Assembly (NCBI GenBank): GCA_913048295.1 | Contig: CAJWWK010000023.1 | Location: forward strand, 1 to 33,159 | Length of the DNA: 33,159 nt | Direction of reading: 5' to 3' | Source: an uncultured Dehalococcoidia bacterium | GTDB taxonomy: Bacteria > Chloroflexota > Dehalococcoidia > Lucifugimonadales > Lucifugimonadaceae | Part shown: piece by piece, positions 17,122-25,327 of the stretch | Position numbering within the stretch: the stretch's first letter is position 1 | How the letters are laid out: the number at the start of each line of letters is the position of its first letter | The notes under the pieces: generated by a model | What the model saw: only the letters and a program-made list of their open reading frames with translations | Told to the model about the DNA's origin: nothing | Databases searched by the model: none | Program-made: the position numbers and the translations under genes

Positions 17122-17478
17122 TTTTTTGTTACCTGTCAGTTCGAAGCAAGTCGCTCCGGCATTGCCTCCGGTGCCTAATAGAGCCGACCGTGTCTACAGA
17201 TGGAACGGACCAGGCTGCGTTTGAAGTTTGAGCGGAACCGGATATCAGACAGAAGAGTATCGCACCGTTACAGTGACGCCCAAAGTTTCACAAGGTCGCC
17301 TTTAGGGTGCCGCGCACGGTTTGGAATCGGTGAAGATCGAACGTAATTTCGATCTCGCAACGGAATTCGACGTAAATCGACGATTTACCCACTAATATAG
17401 GTGGCAAGCCATCACGTCCACAACTGATCCCAACCCTCTGCCTGACCAGGTCTTGGTCTGCTCGGAACACACTCAGCC
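17122..17478. other. Intergenic region upstream of the broken response regulator
   Basis: 357 bases with no credible gene. It contains an interrupted palindrome GATCGAA...TTCGATC at about 17335-17354, and a 15-base near-perfect palindrome TAAATCGACGATTTA at 17373-17387, followed by an AT-rich CTAATATAG that could be a -10 box for the response-regulator gene. Confidence 0.5.
17373..17387. promoter_or_regulatory. Palindromic operator-like site upstream of response regulator remnant
   Basis: TAAATCGACGATTTA reads the same on both strands except for its central base. It lies about 10 bases before a TAATAT -10-like element and 92 bases before the GTG of the response-regulator remnant. An autoregulatory site is possible; no protein can be assigned from sequence. 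Confidence 0.35.
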
Positions 17479-18162
17479 GTGAAAGTCATAATCTGCGACG
17501 ACGATCCTAACCAGCGCGATTCGATCGGTGTTTGCTTCACGGTTTCGAGAAGTAGATACGACCTGACCGAATTCGAGCTTGCCGTTGACATGCTCGAGTG
17601 TATCTGAGCACGTCGCACGCGGACCTCGTATGCCTCGACCTTGGGCTGCCGGACATGGACGGCCTTGAAGTACTGAGGCAACTCCGGAAGACCTCGGGCG
17701 CGCCCGCGATCATCGTGAGCGGCAACAACTCGAAGGAGTCGGTGGTCAGGGCCTTTGCGGTTGGGGCTGACGATTACATCACCAAACCTTTTGCACCAAT
17801 GGAACTGATGGCCGGGGTCGGAGCGGTCACGCGACGTGCAATGGGCATTAAATTCGAAACAGACTACTTTCACTGCGCCAGGGGTGATGCTGGATTTCAA
17901 TCTCAGAATCGCGACCGTGGACGGTGATCAGGTCACATTGAACATCAACGAGTGGGACTTGTTACAGTCGCTTATGCAACAGCCGGGAGCAGTGATTGCA
18001 TACTCAAGGCTGAAGCAGAAGGCATGGGGCGACACGGTTGTGACGGATGCGGCAGTACATATGGCGATACGCAGGCTCCACAAGAAACTGAACTGTAGCA
18101 ACCGCAAAGTGCGCCTGATTCGAGATCATCGGGGAATCGGGTACTCCTTAGCCATCCCCTGA
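17479..18162 (+). pseudogene. OmpR-type response regulator, two frameshifts
   Basis: Receiver plus winged-helix regulator split over three frames. Frame A from GTG 17479: VKVIICDDDPNQRDS, with the acidic pocket, running to a stop at about 17607. Frame B takes over near 17597 (one base lost): DLVCLDLGLPDMDGLEVL with the phospho-acceptor Asp, AIIVSGN and DDYITKPFAP with the conserved Lys. Near 17862-17871 an extra base moves it to frame C: LDFNLRIATVDGDQVTLNINEWDLL, AVHMAIRRLHKKL and IRDHRGIGYSLAIP, a complete Trans_reg_C domain. Every conserved block survives, so the gene is either recently broken or affected by sequencing error. No histidine kinase gene is adjacent. Confidence 0.85.
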
Positions 18163-18228
18163 TGGCATTCGCATCTCCTTCCCCGAGACAGCGATGCAGA
18201 TGAAAACGATCCCACCACGTATAAAACA

Positions 18229-19551
18229 CTAGGGTGATGCAGATTCTCGCTTCGCCATCGGTAGGATCAGCGAAAGCACCGCACCGATGGTCGCCATCGC
18301 GCCCGCAAAAATGACGACGCCCTGAAACCCGTTCGACTGGTTGATAATCCCGGCAACGATCGGCGTTAGCGACCCGACTATCGAACCGCCCGCAAACATC
18401 AACGCAGTTCCCGAACCTTCAGAACCTTTGTCGATCATGTCCATCGCGGCGGCGTTGATGATCGGCATAACCGAGAAAAAGAACAGCCCGAGTACTGCGA
18501 TCAATATCATCATCGAAATCCCCGAATCGAACTGCAAGAACAGGAAGAGCAGCACGGTCATCGCGGTCATCGCAAACGAAATCACCGGGCGACGACCCAC
18601 GCGGTCGGAAAGGTTACCCATGATGGGTGTGGAGATAATTCCAGCCATGGTGATAAGCGCGATGTGCACACCAACGTATGTGTTCGAGTAACCGAGCTCC
18701 TCCCGCATGTAAATGACCAGGAACACCTGGAACGAGTTGTGCACCGCACCGCGCATTGCTCCGAGCAGAGCCATTCCGAGAACGGCGCGGTTGCTGAGGA
18801 GTCGCTTGGCCGAGACGAAATACGCTCCGAGAGTGACCGAACCCGTCGATTCCGCTCCCGCGGTCTTAAACCTGCTTACTACCACAAGCGCTGTCAGGAT
18901 CATCGGCACCGAAATAAACGCCGCGAGCCAGCGCCATTCAATGCCGCCGAACACCACCCACGACCCGATAGTGCCAGCCAGCAGAAATCCGACTATCAGC
19001 GGCGATGTGGTGTTACCTACCTGCGCACCCGTCAAATGCGCAGCCATCGCAAAGCCACGGCGCCTCGGATACCGGGCCGCCAGCGTTCCAAACGCCGGGG
19101 CGTGCCACATCGACGTGCCGAAGCCAACAATGACCACACCCACGAGCAGAACCCAGTAGACGGGCGAAATGCTGATGAGAAGGTAACCGGAACCCACCAT
19201 GATCATCGATGCAAAGAGGATCCAGGCGACCTTCTTGCGGAACATGTCGGTGAGAATACCGGCAGGAATGTTCGCAATTCCCGACGAAATCGACTGGGCC
19301 GACGAAATGCCACCGATGGCAACATCGGACAGCCCCAGCGTGGCCCTGATGCTCGGAATCATGATGAGCAGCGCGCCCTGACCGAAGTGCTTGATGCCGT
19401 GCCCTGCCGAGAGGCCATACATAAGGGCGAGCGACGGCGTGGATTCAACTTTTATCTCATCGCTGTCCTCGACCTGGTCAATAGTTTCTGGGCGCGAACC
19501 TGAAGCGTCCGCGGAATCTGGCGACGTGTTCGTAGGGGTTGAATCTGGCAA
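18229..19551 (-). CDS. MFS transporter
   Basis: 440 aa with about 12 hydrophobic segments after a hydrophilic, acidic N-terminus of about 40 residues. Major facilitator motifs: between TM2 and TM3 GILTDMFRKKV (variant of GxLaDrxGrkr), and the matching GNLSDRVGRRPV at the start of the second half. WHAPAFGTLAARYPRRRG after TM4 is typical of the anion/carboxylate-type MFS members. The first codon at 19551 is TTG with a weak ribosome site, and the real start could be further in, because the first 40 residues look unlike the family. Adjacent catabolic genes suggest import of an organic acid, but direction and substrate are unknown. Confidence 0.88.
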   Translation of the reverse strand: MPDSTPTNTSPDSADASGSRPETIDQVEDSDEIKVESTPSLALMYGLSAGHGIKHFGQGALLIMIPSIRATLGLSDVAIGGISSAQSISSGIANIPAGILTDMFRKKVAWILFASMIMVGSGYLLISISPVYWVLLVGVVIVGFGTSMWHAPAFGTLAARYPRRRGFAMAAHLTGAQVGNTTSPLIVGFLLAGTIGSWVVFGGIEWRWLAAFISVPMILTALVVVSRFKTAGAESTGSVTLGAYFVSAKRLLSNRAVLGMALLGAMRGAVHNSFQVFLVIYMREELGYSNTYVGVHIALITMAGIISTPIMGNLSDRVGRRPVISFAMTAMTVLLFLFLQFDSGISMMILIAVLGLFFFSVMPIINAAAMDMIDKGSEGSGTALMFAGGSIVGSLTPIVAGIINQSNGFQGVVIFAGAMATIGAVLSLILPMAKRESASP

Positions 19552-19735
19552 GGCGTGCAGAGTCTACGCCCGTGCCGGGGTATTGGTGGAGTATTGTTTA
19601 CGGCCCTGCACACCGAATTATTCAGTATTCGAAAACCAGGATTCGAAGAGAAGCGTTTCCGCGAAACCTGTCGGTGTAATCACCGTTAGCGCGACGGGGT
19701 CAGTTCATTCCCGCCGTAATGCACCACCGGCACAC

Positions 19736-21058
19736 CTACGGCTTCACCATCGAGCCATCGGCCCTGCGCACCGTATCCCACGCACCACCGAATTCACGTT
19801 CGGTGAACGGGAACTTCGCAGCCATATCTTCATCAATGTCGATACCCAACCCGGGCTTTCCATTCGACCACATCATGCCGTCTCTCAATTCCGGCATGCC
19901 CGGGAACATCTCCCGCGTGCGCTCGCCCGGAATCGCAGCCTCCTGGATACCGAAGTTGTGGGTGTTCAGGTTCAGCATCATGTTGGCGGCATGACCCACT
20001 GGCGAGGTGTCGCCGGGTCCGTGCCACGCCGTGCGGACGCTGAACAGCTCGCCCATTGCCGCAATCTTCCGGGCCGGGGTGATGCCGCCGATCTGTGACA
20101 TGTGAATGCGGATGAAATCGATCAGGCGGTCCTTGATCATCGGAATCACCTCGTGCGGGCTGTTCCAGAGTTCACCCATCGCAATCGGAGTCGACGTCTG
20201 TTCGCGCACCATGCGGAAGTAATCGTTGTCTTCGGGACTGAACAGGTCTTCCAGGAAGAACAGCTGATACTTCTCTACTTCTTTGGCAAACCACACACCG
20301 AGGATCGGCGGGATGCGCTCATGAACGTCGTGCAGAATCTCGACGCCGTAGCCAAAACGACCACGGATATATTCGAACAGATCGAGCGTAGTTCGCATGT
20401 ACGGCTTTGGCTCGAAGACGCCACCGGGGTGGGCGTATTTTTTGCCTTCTTCCGCGGCACGTATCCACGTAGTGATCGGGCGGGGACCCTCCAATGGGAG
20501 AGACTCTTCACCCTCGGCGCCGCTGCGACCGTATTCATGGTCGGCTTCGGTCATGCCTCTTCCGGTCCCGTAACTCGCGTATCCGGGTGTCTCGGCCTGT
20601 ATGCGAATGTGGTGAAATCCCTGTTCAAGGAACGCCTGCATCTTATCGCCGACGTCTTCCGGGGTCGGGCCCGATGCATGGACGTAAACAGGTGCTGCCT
20701 CCCTGGCACGACCGCCGAGAAGGTCATAAACAGGCATGTTCGCCATCTTGCCCTTGATGTCCCACAGGGCCTGGTCAACTCCGGACAGCGCGTTATTCAG
20801 CACCGGCCCGTTGCGCCAGTATGAAGAAACGTACGACGACTGCCATATGTCTTCGATATCAGCAACGTTGCGGCCCACCAGGAAGGGCTTCAGATAGTCG
20901 CCAATCGCTGTCGCCACAGCTGTAGGCCGCTGCGTGAACGTTGCACAGCCCAGCCCGTATAGCCCCGGCTCCGACGTTTCGATCTTGACGATGACCAGCC
21001 GAATGCGTTCCGGCTCGGTCAGGATGGTTTTGATATCGCGAATCGTTACGTTGCTCAT
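19736..21058 (-). CDS. RspA/ManD-like enolase-superfamily dehydratase
   Basis: 440 aa from the ATG at 21058. The frame is open further upstream but the added 34 residues are not family-like. Mandelate-racemase family, close in layout to E. coli RspA and D-mannonate dehydratase: GLGCATFTQRP, VGRNVADIEDIWQ, YWRNGPVLNNALSGVDQALWD, LLGGRARE. Metal ligands are Asp244 and nearby His246 (HDVHER), Glu270 (FFLEDLF) and Glu296 (AMGELWNS). His346 (WHGPGDTSP) and the NFGIQE...PGLGIDIDE C-terminus follow. The reaction expected is Mg2+-dependent dehydration of a sugar acid to a 2-keto-3-deoxy acid. Many RspA homologs have low or no ManD activity, so the substrate stays open. Second enolase-superfamily gene of the window, from a different subgroup than the one at 4509. 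Confidence 0.92.
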   Translation of the reverse strand: MSNVTIRDIKTILTEPERIRLVIVKIETSEPGLYGLGCATFTQRPTAVATAIGDYLKPFLVGRNVADIEDIWQSSYVSSYWRNGPVLNNALSGVDQALWDIKGKMANMPVYDLLGGRAREAAPVYVHASGPTPEDVGDKMQAFLEQGFHHIRIQAETPGYASYGTGRGMTEADHEYGRSGAEGEESLPLEGPRPITTWIRAAEEGKKYAHPGGVFEPKPYMRTTLDLFEYIRGRFGYGVEILHDVHERIPPILGVWFAKEVEKYQLFFLEDLFSPEDNDYFRMVREQTSTPIAMGELWNSPHEVIPMIKDRLIDFIRIHMSQIGGITPARKIAAMGELFSVRTAWHGPGDTSPVGHAANMMLNLNTHNFGIQEAAIPGERTREMFPGMPELRDGMMWSNGKPGLGIDIDEDMAAKFPFTEREFGGAWDTVRRADGSMVKP

Positions 21059-21263
21059 AAGTTGGTCGGCCTGGATACTCGGAAGGGTTGATTGCGGGAC
21101 ATTCCCGGGCGCACAGGCCCGGCGGAAATGGATTGTACTCGCGGCAACCCGGCACGGCACTGCCAGATTCGAGCACCAACGCTTGATCGACGCGATGAGA
21201 CCAGGCGCACGGCTGTCACGCTTCGAACGTCGACAAGCTCACGACGACGGAGATGTCCGACGG

Positions 21264-22283
21264 CTAGCCCTCAGCGCGTCTCCACTTTCGCAGTGACGCC
21301 ATCTCGCGTGGAGGGTTCTCATCCTTGCCAATTTCGACAAACGAAACCTCGGCCACGTACACATCGCCGTGCGAGTCGATTGCCATTGAGTGGGGCCACA
21401 GGAACTGATCGGGCTCTTCACCAATCTCGCGGGATCCGAACCTCAATATTCGGTTGCCGTCGCGGTCGTAGATGCCGACACGATTGCCGAGGTTTGGTTC
21501 TCCGCGGTTGGGCGAGCCTCTCGTCGGACCTTGCTCCGCAACATAAATGCGAACATCGTCCCCGGTGCCCGTAACCTCGATCGCACACGCTTTATGTACC
21601 ATCCACTGCCGCTTGAACTCGCCGTCCAGAGAGAAAATCTGGACTCTGTAATTCTCCCGGTCACACACAGCCACTTCTTCATCGTCGATCAGCGCCAGGT
21701 TGTGGGGCACGTTGAACTCGCCGGGATCGGTACCGATCACTCCCCATGACATCATCAACTTTCCTTGGGCATCGAACCGGTGGATCCGCGAATTGTCGTA
21801 GCCATCGGTAATGAATATCTCACCGGTCTTCTTAGATATAGCGACATCGGTGGGTCGGTTGAACATCTTGCCACTCTGCTTCGGAGCCGCCTCGCCCGAC
21901 CCGATCGACATCAGGAACTCACCTGACTTCGACATCTTGTGAATCTGCTGCCCATTGTCGTCAACGACCCAGACGTTACCCTCATGATCTATGGTCACGG
22001 CGTGCGGGCGGTTAAACCAAGTATTCCAGAACTGCATGGCGTTGCCGTATGGGTCCCGGCTTATCCGCACATCGTCGCTCGGGTTGTCATTGCCCCACAT
22101 GTCGATCACGTTCCCATCGGGGTCGAAAACCAGCATCGGCTTATTGCCGCGATTGAAAACGAACACGTTATCGTCTTTGTCGACAGCAACCGAAGTCGCC
22201 TCTTTCAGCCATACGCCATGAGGGATTTTTGCCCAGTGCGGTACGGGCTCGAAGATCGTGTCGGACGAAACAAGTGGCAGCAT
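21264..22283 (-). CDS. NHL-type beta-propeller, peptidyl-alpha-hydroxyglycine amidating lyase-like
   Basis: 339 aa. I choose the ATG at 22283 because GAGGA lies 6 bases upstream; a TTG at 22295 would add four residues. Repeated NHL blades are visible: ATSVAVDKDDNVFVFNRGN, FNRPHAVTIDHEGNVWVVDD, FNRPTDVAISKKTGEIFITDG, FNVPHNLALIDDEEVAVCDR, FLWPHSMAIDSHGDVYVAE. The spaced histidines (PHAV, PHNL, PHSM) and the DRENYRVQIF segment resemble the peptidyl-alpha-hydroxyglycine alpha-amidating lyase group, a family common in uncultured Chloroflexota. No signal peptide is evident. In bacteria the true reaction is unknown; a lyase or lactonase acting on hydroxy-acid derivatives is conceivable. Divergent from the SDR gene with 196 bases between. 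Confidence 0.85.
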   Translation of the reverse strand: MLPLVSSDTIFEPVPHWAKIPHGVWLKEATSVAVDKDDNVFVFNRGNKPMLVFDPDGNVIDMWGNDNPSDDVRISRDPYGNAMQFWNTWFNRPHAVTIDHEGNVWVVDDNGQQIHKMSKSGEFLMSIGSGEAAPKQSGKMFNRPTDVAISKKTGEIFITDGYDNSRIHRFDAQGKLMMSWGVIGTDPGEFNVPHNLALIDDEEVAVCDRENYRVQIFSLDGEFKRQWMVHKACAIEVTGTGDDVRIYVAEQGPTRGSPNRGEPNLGNRVGIYDRDGNRILRFGSREIGEEPDQFLWPHSMAIDSHGDVYVAEVSFVEIGKDENPPREMASLRKWRRAEG

Positions 22284-22479
22284 CGCATTCCTCAATAAAA
22301 CCGTTTCGGCACCGGGTTCAGCACCCGGTTCGCATATTAGCGCCGGTGATACCGAATCGGTGGTCGTGATCGATCCGATCCGATCGAATATTTCTTGATA
22401 GATTTACCGCGTAGAAATTCAATTGGTCGAGCACCACCCGATGACGGCCGAAACCCGGACCGAGAGCAGGTAAAAGCAG
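22284..22479. promoter_or_regulatory. Divergent promoter region of the beta-propeller and SDR genes
   Basis: Contains a run of GATC/GATCC units (GATCGATCCGATCCGATCG, about 22369-22387) that is partly self-complementary and could be an operator. TTGATA at about 22396 followed by 17 bases and TTCAAT is a possible weak promoter for the SDR gene. Both assignments are tentative. Confidence 0.35.
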
Positions 22480-23286
22480 ATGTTTGCAGATTTGAGCGGA
22501 AAAGTGGCACTGGTGACTGGCGGAGGGCAGGGACTCGGACTCGGTATTGTGCTGAAAATGGCCGAACAAGGGGCCGACATCGCCATCGCCGACCTGAGCG
22601 ACAAGAATGCCGCCAGCGCGGCCAGTCTGGTCGAGGCGCTCGGCCGAAAAGCCTACACGGCTCGAATGGATGTTACAGACGCGGACTCGGTCAGTGCCGG
22701 GGTGGCAAGCATCACTTCAGCGGCGGGGCAGATCGATATTCTCGTGAACAACGCGGGCGTCGCGGGCGCTCCGGGCTCGACCGGGACAGCGTTCCGGGAT
22801 GTCGACTGGGAGTTCACCTGGAAGGTAAACGTGAAGGGCCTTGCCGATGTAACTGAGGCTGTTCTGCCGCAGATGCGCGAACGAAAAGCCGGAAAAATTA
22901 TCAACATCTCTTCTGTTGCTGCAAAAGCTGCGAAGTACATCACCGCCTACTACGCCACGACCAAGATGTCGGTGATCGCATACACCCAGGCGCTCGCCCG
23001 TGAGTTCGCCGCCGAAAACATCAACGTCAACGCTATAGCTCCGGGCCGAATCTGGACCCAGTTTCACCAGGACTGGATGAAAGAGCGCGAGGCGCTCGGC
23101 GATGAAGCCGTAGCCGGTAAGGACAAGTACGACGTGTTCATGGCATCGCTGAAAGAGGTGATCCCGATGGGCCGACCGCAGGAGCCGTCAGACATCGGTG
23201 CTCTCGCAGTTTTCCTGGCTTCAGAAGAGGCCCGAAACATCACCGGCCAGACAATCCAGTGCGACGGCGGCCAGGTAATGAACTGA
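22480..23286 (+). CDS. Short-chain dehydrogenase/reductase (classical SDR)
   Basis: 268 aa, NAD(P)-dependent oxidoreductase. Classical SDR motifs in order: TGGGQGLG (13-20) for cofactor binding, DVTD (64-67), LVNNAG (88-93), the catalytic serine in NISSVAA (144-145), Tyr158 and Lys162 in YYATTK, and NVNAIAPGRIWT. IADL after the second strand places an acidic residue that favours NAD over NADP. The C-terminus ends in ITGQTIQCDGGQVMN, typical of the FabG/glucose-dehydrogenase branch. The ATG follows an AGCAGGTAAAAGCAG leader with an acceptable AGG. Placed among dehydratase, amidohydrolase and transporter genes, it probably oxidises or reduces a hydroxy/keto intermediate. Substrate unknown. Confidence 0.92.
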   Translation: MFADLSGKVALVTGGGQGLGLGIVLKMAEQGADIAIADLSDKNAASAASLVEALGRKAYTARMDVTDADSVSAGVASITSAAGQIDILVNNAGVAGAPGSTGTAFRDVDWEFTWKVNVKGLADVTEAVLPQMRERKAGKIINISSVAAKAAKYITAYYATTKMSVIAYTQALAREFAAENINVNAIAPGRIWTQFHQDWMKEREALGDEAVAGKDKYDVFMASLKEVIPMGRPQEPSDIGALAVFLASEEARNITGQTIQCDGGQVMN

Positions 23287-23389
23287 GCCGACGATCGCTG
23301 ACACAGGCGAAACATTAGTCCCGATCGAAGCGGAACGAGGCAGCGAATTAGCGACCGCTCGGCCATGCCCCACCGGTCATGCAATCGTC

Positions 23390-23905
23390 TCAGCCTTCGA
23401 GTGGCCAGTCCTTGATGCCGTCCGCCGGCACGTATCCGATCACCTCTTCCGCGTGCGAGATGTCCCGAAACCGGGTGAAGTTGTCCGAAACACCGTAGAA
23501 AACATCCCACTTCACGTCGCCTGGCGCATCGACGCACTTTTCGAACATCTGCTCGACGTCACGGTGGCTGAAGTAGACTGACACCCCTCTCGCATTCGCT
23601 GGCCGGTTTTTGGCCCTGACGCGTCCGATTCTGACCACAATCGCCGATCCATGAGTCTCTGAAAACAGCCTCGCCATCGCCTCGCCGGCCGTCTTGCCAA
23701 CGCCGTACATCGCATGTGGCCACGGCGGATCTAGATGGGATACGACAGGTCTGGGATCTGGGATATCGTCGAGACGTGCCTCGACCATCGACTTGATCGG
23801 CTCGTACTTTTCGGCCGCCCTCTGCACTGTACCCGACGACCCGAATATGAAGCGCTTCACGCCAGCCTCGCCGGCAGCCCGAAATTTGGTTGATTCACCG
23901 ATATC
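23390..23905 (-). pseudogene. NAD-dependent epimerase/dehydratase, 3' remnant
   Basis: C-terminal two thirds of an extended SDR. It retains EAGVKRFIFGSSGTV (end of strand 5), the active-site MYGVGKTAGE (Y-x-x-x-K), IVVRIGRV, YFSHRDVEQMF and the FRDISHAEEVIGYVP C-terminus. The NAD-binding first ~100 residues (GxxGxxG) are absent. Reading upstream on the minus strand, epimerase-like sequence fades at about 23905 and is replaced within 17 bases by cobT-like sequence. The C-terminal region aligns well with the intact epimerase at 26107-26907 (SHRD, APGDVK/APDDLK, SDN.TR.RDI.HA.EV.G.VP), so the two are paralogs. The open part has no ATG or ribosome site and would make no functional oxidoreductase. 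Confidence 0.85.
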
Positions 23906-23922
23906 ACCCTGGAAACCGGGTG

Positions 23923-24588
23923 TACTTTCTTCAAACGGGTAACCTCATCGATTCCAGTGCCGTGACCGGTCACCGTCTTCGCAACTCACCTAGCATCACA
24001 GCCGTGATGGCAGATGCTGCGGTGGTGTTGCTGATACCCATTTCGCCAATCGCGATCAGATCGGCGCCCTCTTTCGAGAGCTCCAGTGACAACTCGGCCC
24101 CGCGATCCACGATTTCGACAGCATGGGCGCGCGGCATGGCAGGGCCGAGCGTGAAGTTCTGAGTGCTGTTCTCCACTTTTAGCTCCACGAGTTCTGAAGT
24201 GTTTCCAGGTATCGGGTTTGCGACGCCAGCGTCGATTATCTTTACTCTTGCCCTGGCCTGCCGTGCCAGCGCGCTTACCGCCGCTCCACCATTGAGAAAA
24301 TTAGCTACCATCTGAGCGGTCACGGTCTGCGTAAAGGCAGATACACCCTCGTCTGTCACCCCGTAATCAGCAGCTGCCACGACAACCCATTTCTTTTCGA
24401 TTCGCGGCGTTTCTGTGGGCTGAATTCCGGCAACCTGGCAGGCGATGTCCTCCAAGCGCCCCAGGCTCCCGGCGGGCTTTGGTTAGTGACAACTGCCGCT
24501 GTCGTGCCGCCTCCACGTGGCTCTGGCTAACCGGCTAAATGTCGAAGCTCGATGCGCTGGGGGAGCCCCTCATCTCAACCTTATCCAT
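23923..24588 (-). pseudogene. cobT: cobT (nicotinate-nucleotide:dimethylbenzimidazole phosphoribosyltransferase), 5' remnant
   Basis: N-terminal ~60% of CobT, the enzyme that activates the lower ligand of cobalamin. From an ATG at 24588: a short leader, an in-frame TAG (24537-24535), then VSQSHVEAARQRQLSLTK, one extra base at 24477, PAGSLGRLEDIA, VVVAAADYGVTDEGVSAF, QMVANFLNGGAAVSALAR, IIDAGVANP, GPAMPRAHAVEI and IAIGEMGISNTTAASAITAV. Near 23973 one base is missing; the next frame reads VTGHGTGIDEVTRLKKV, the CobT GrGTG box, and homology stops at about 23923. The C-terminal part carrying the catalytic glutamate is gone, replaced by the epimerase remnant. Stop, two frameshifts and a truncation mean this gene is dead here. 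Confidence 0.85.
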
Positions 24589-24711
24589 TCAGTCTGTTTC
24601 ATTCTCGTTAAACGAAATATCAACAGCGACCCTCAACTCAAACTCGACGGCTTGTAAAAACTCTCGCCAAACCGAAATAATGCTCACACGCGACGAAAGT
24701 ACCTTTGGCAC

Positions 24712-25284
24712 TCAAAATTCGACCCCCTTTTGAGCCCGAATTCCCTGGTCGGCATACGGGTGCTTGATCTCCTTCATCTCTGTTACGAGATCGGCGACCT
24801 CAATAAGCTCGGGCTCTGCGTCCCGGCCAGTCAGAACGACATGAAGCATTTCCGGCTTGTTCTCCAGCACCTGTACCACTTCGTCAACATCTATCCAGCC
24901 GAATGAAATCGGATAGGTGATCTCGTCGAGGAGTATCACATCGTAGTCGCCTGAGTTGATCTTTTCCTTTGCGATCTCCCACCCATTCTTTGCAAGGGCT
25001 TCATCCTCCGATAGGTCCTTCGACGTCCACGTAAAACCCCTCCCCGAGGGAATTACCTCGATGCCAAGCTTTTCGGCCGCCATCTGCTCGCCGTATCTCG
25101 ATTTTTCACTCTTGATGAACTGAACCGCCATGGTGCTCATCCCGCGGCCCCATGCCCGCAGCATCATGCCGAAACCGGCCGTGCTCTTGCCCTTGCCGTT
25201 TCCGGTATTGACGATCACCAGGCCTTTGCGGTCCCGCTTCAGGTTCGGGGGTGGGTTGAACTTCGTTGGAGCGGTCTTTGGCAT
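24712..25284 (-). CDS. cobO: Cob(I)yrinic acid a,c-diamide/cob(I)alamin adenosyltransferase
   Basis: 190 aa, CobA/CobO/BtuR family. Transfers the 5'-deoxyadenosyl group of ATP to the cobalt of reduced corrinoids, producing adenosylcobalamin or its precursor. Seen: P-loop-like GNGKGKST (28-35), [55 protein letters not shown] and the C-terminal [18 protein letters not shown], a strong family signature. ATG with AGGAG ten bases upstream. It lies 43 bases after the VIT1-type gene on the same strand and 123 bases before the dead cobT, so the B12 cluster here is reduced to this step. The cell could still adenosylate imported corrinoids. Confidence 0.96.
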   Translation of the reverse strand: MPKTAPTKFNPPPNLKRDRKGLVIVNTGNGKGKSTAGFGMMLRAWGRGMSTMAVQFIKSEKSRYGEQMAAEKLGIEVIPSGRGFTWTSKDLSEDEALAKNGWEIAKEKINSGDYDVILLDEITYPISFGWIDVDEVVQVLENKPEMLHVVLTGRDAEPELIEVADLVTEMKEIKHPYADQGIRAQKGVEF

Positions 25285-25327
25285 TTTTCGAATACTCCTG
25301 CAATCACAAAGTTAAAACGGCCAGCAC

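Noticed and set aside
17479-18162. Programmed frameshifting in the response regulator
   Set aside because: No slippery heptamer or downstream structure was noticed, two shifts in opposite directions are needed, and such control is not known for OmpR-type regulators.
18664-19503. Long open frame opposite the MFS gene
   Set aside because: Arg/His-rich low-quality translation, an antisense shadow of the transporter.
20102-20824. Long open frame opposite the RspA-like gene
   Set aside because: Antisense shadow; all enolase-superfamily residues are on the minus strand.
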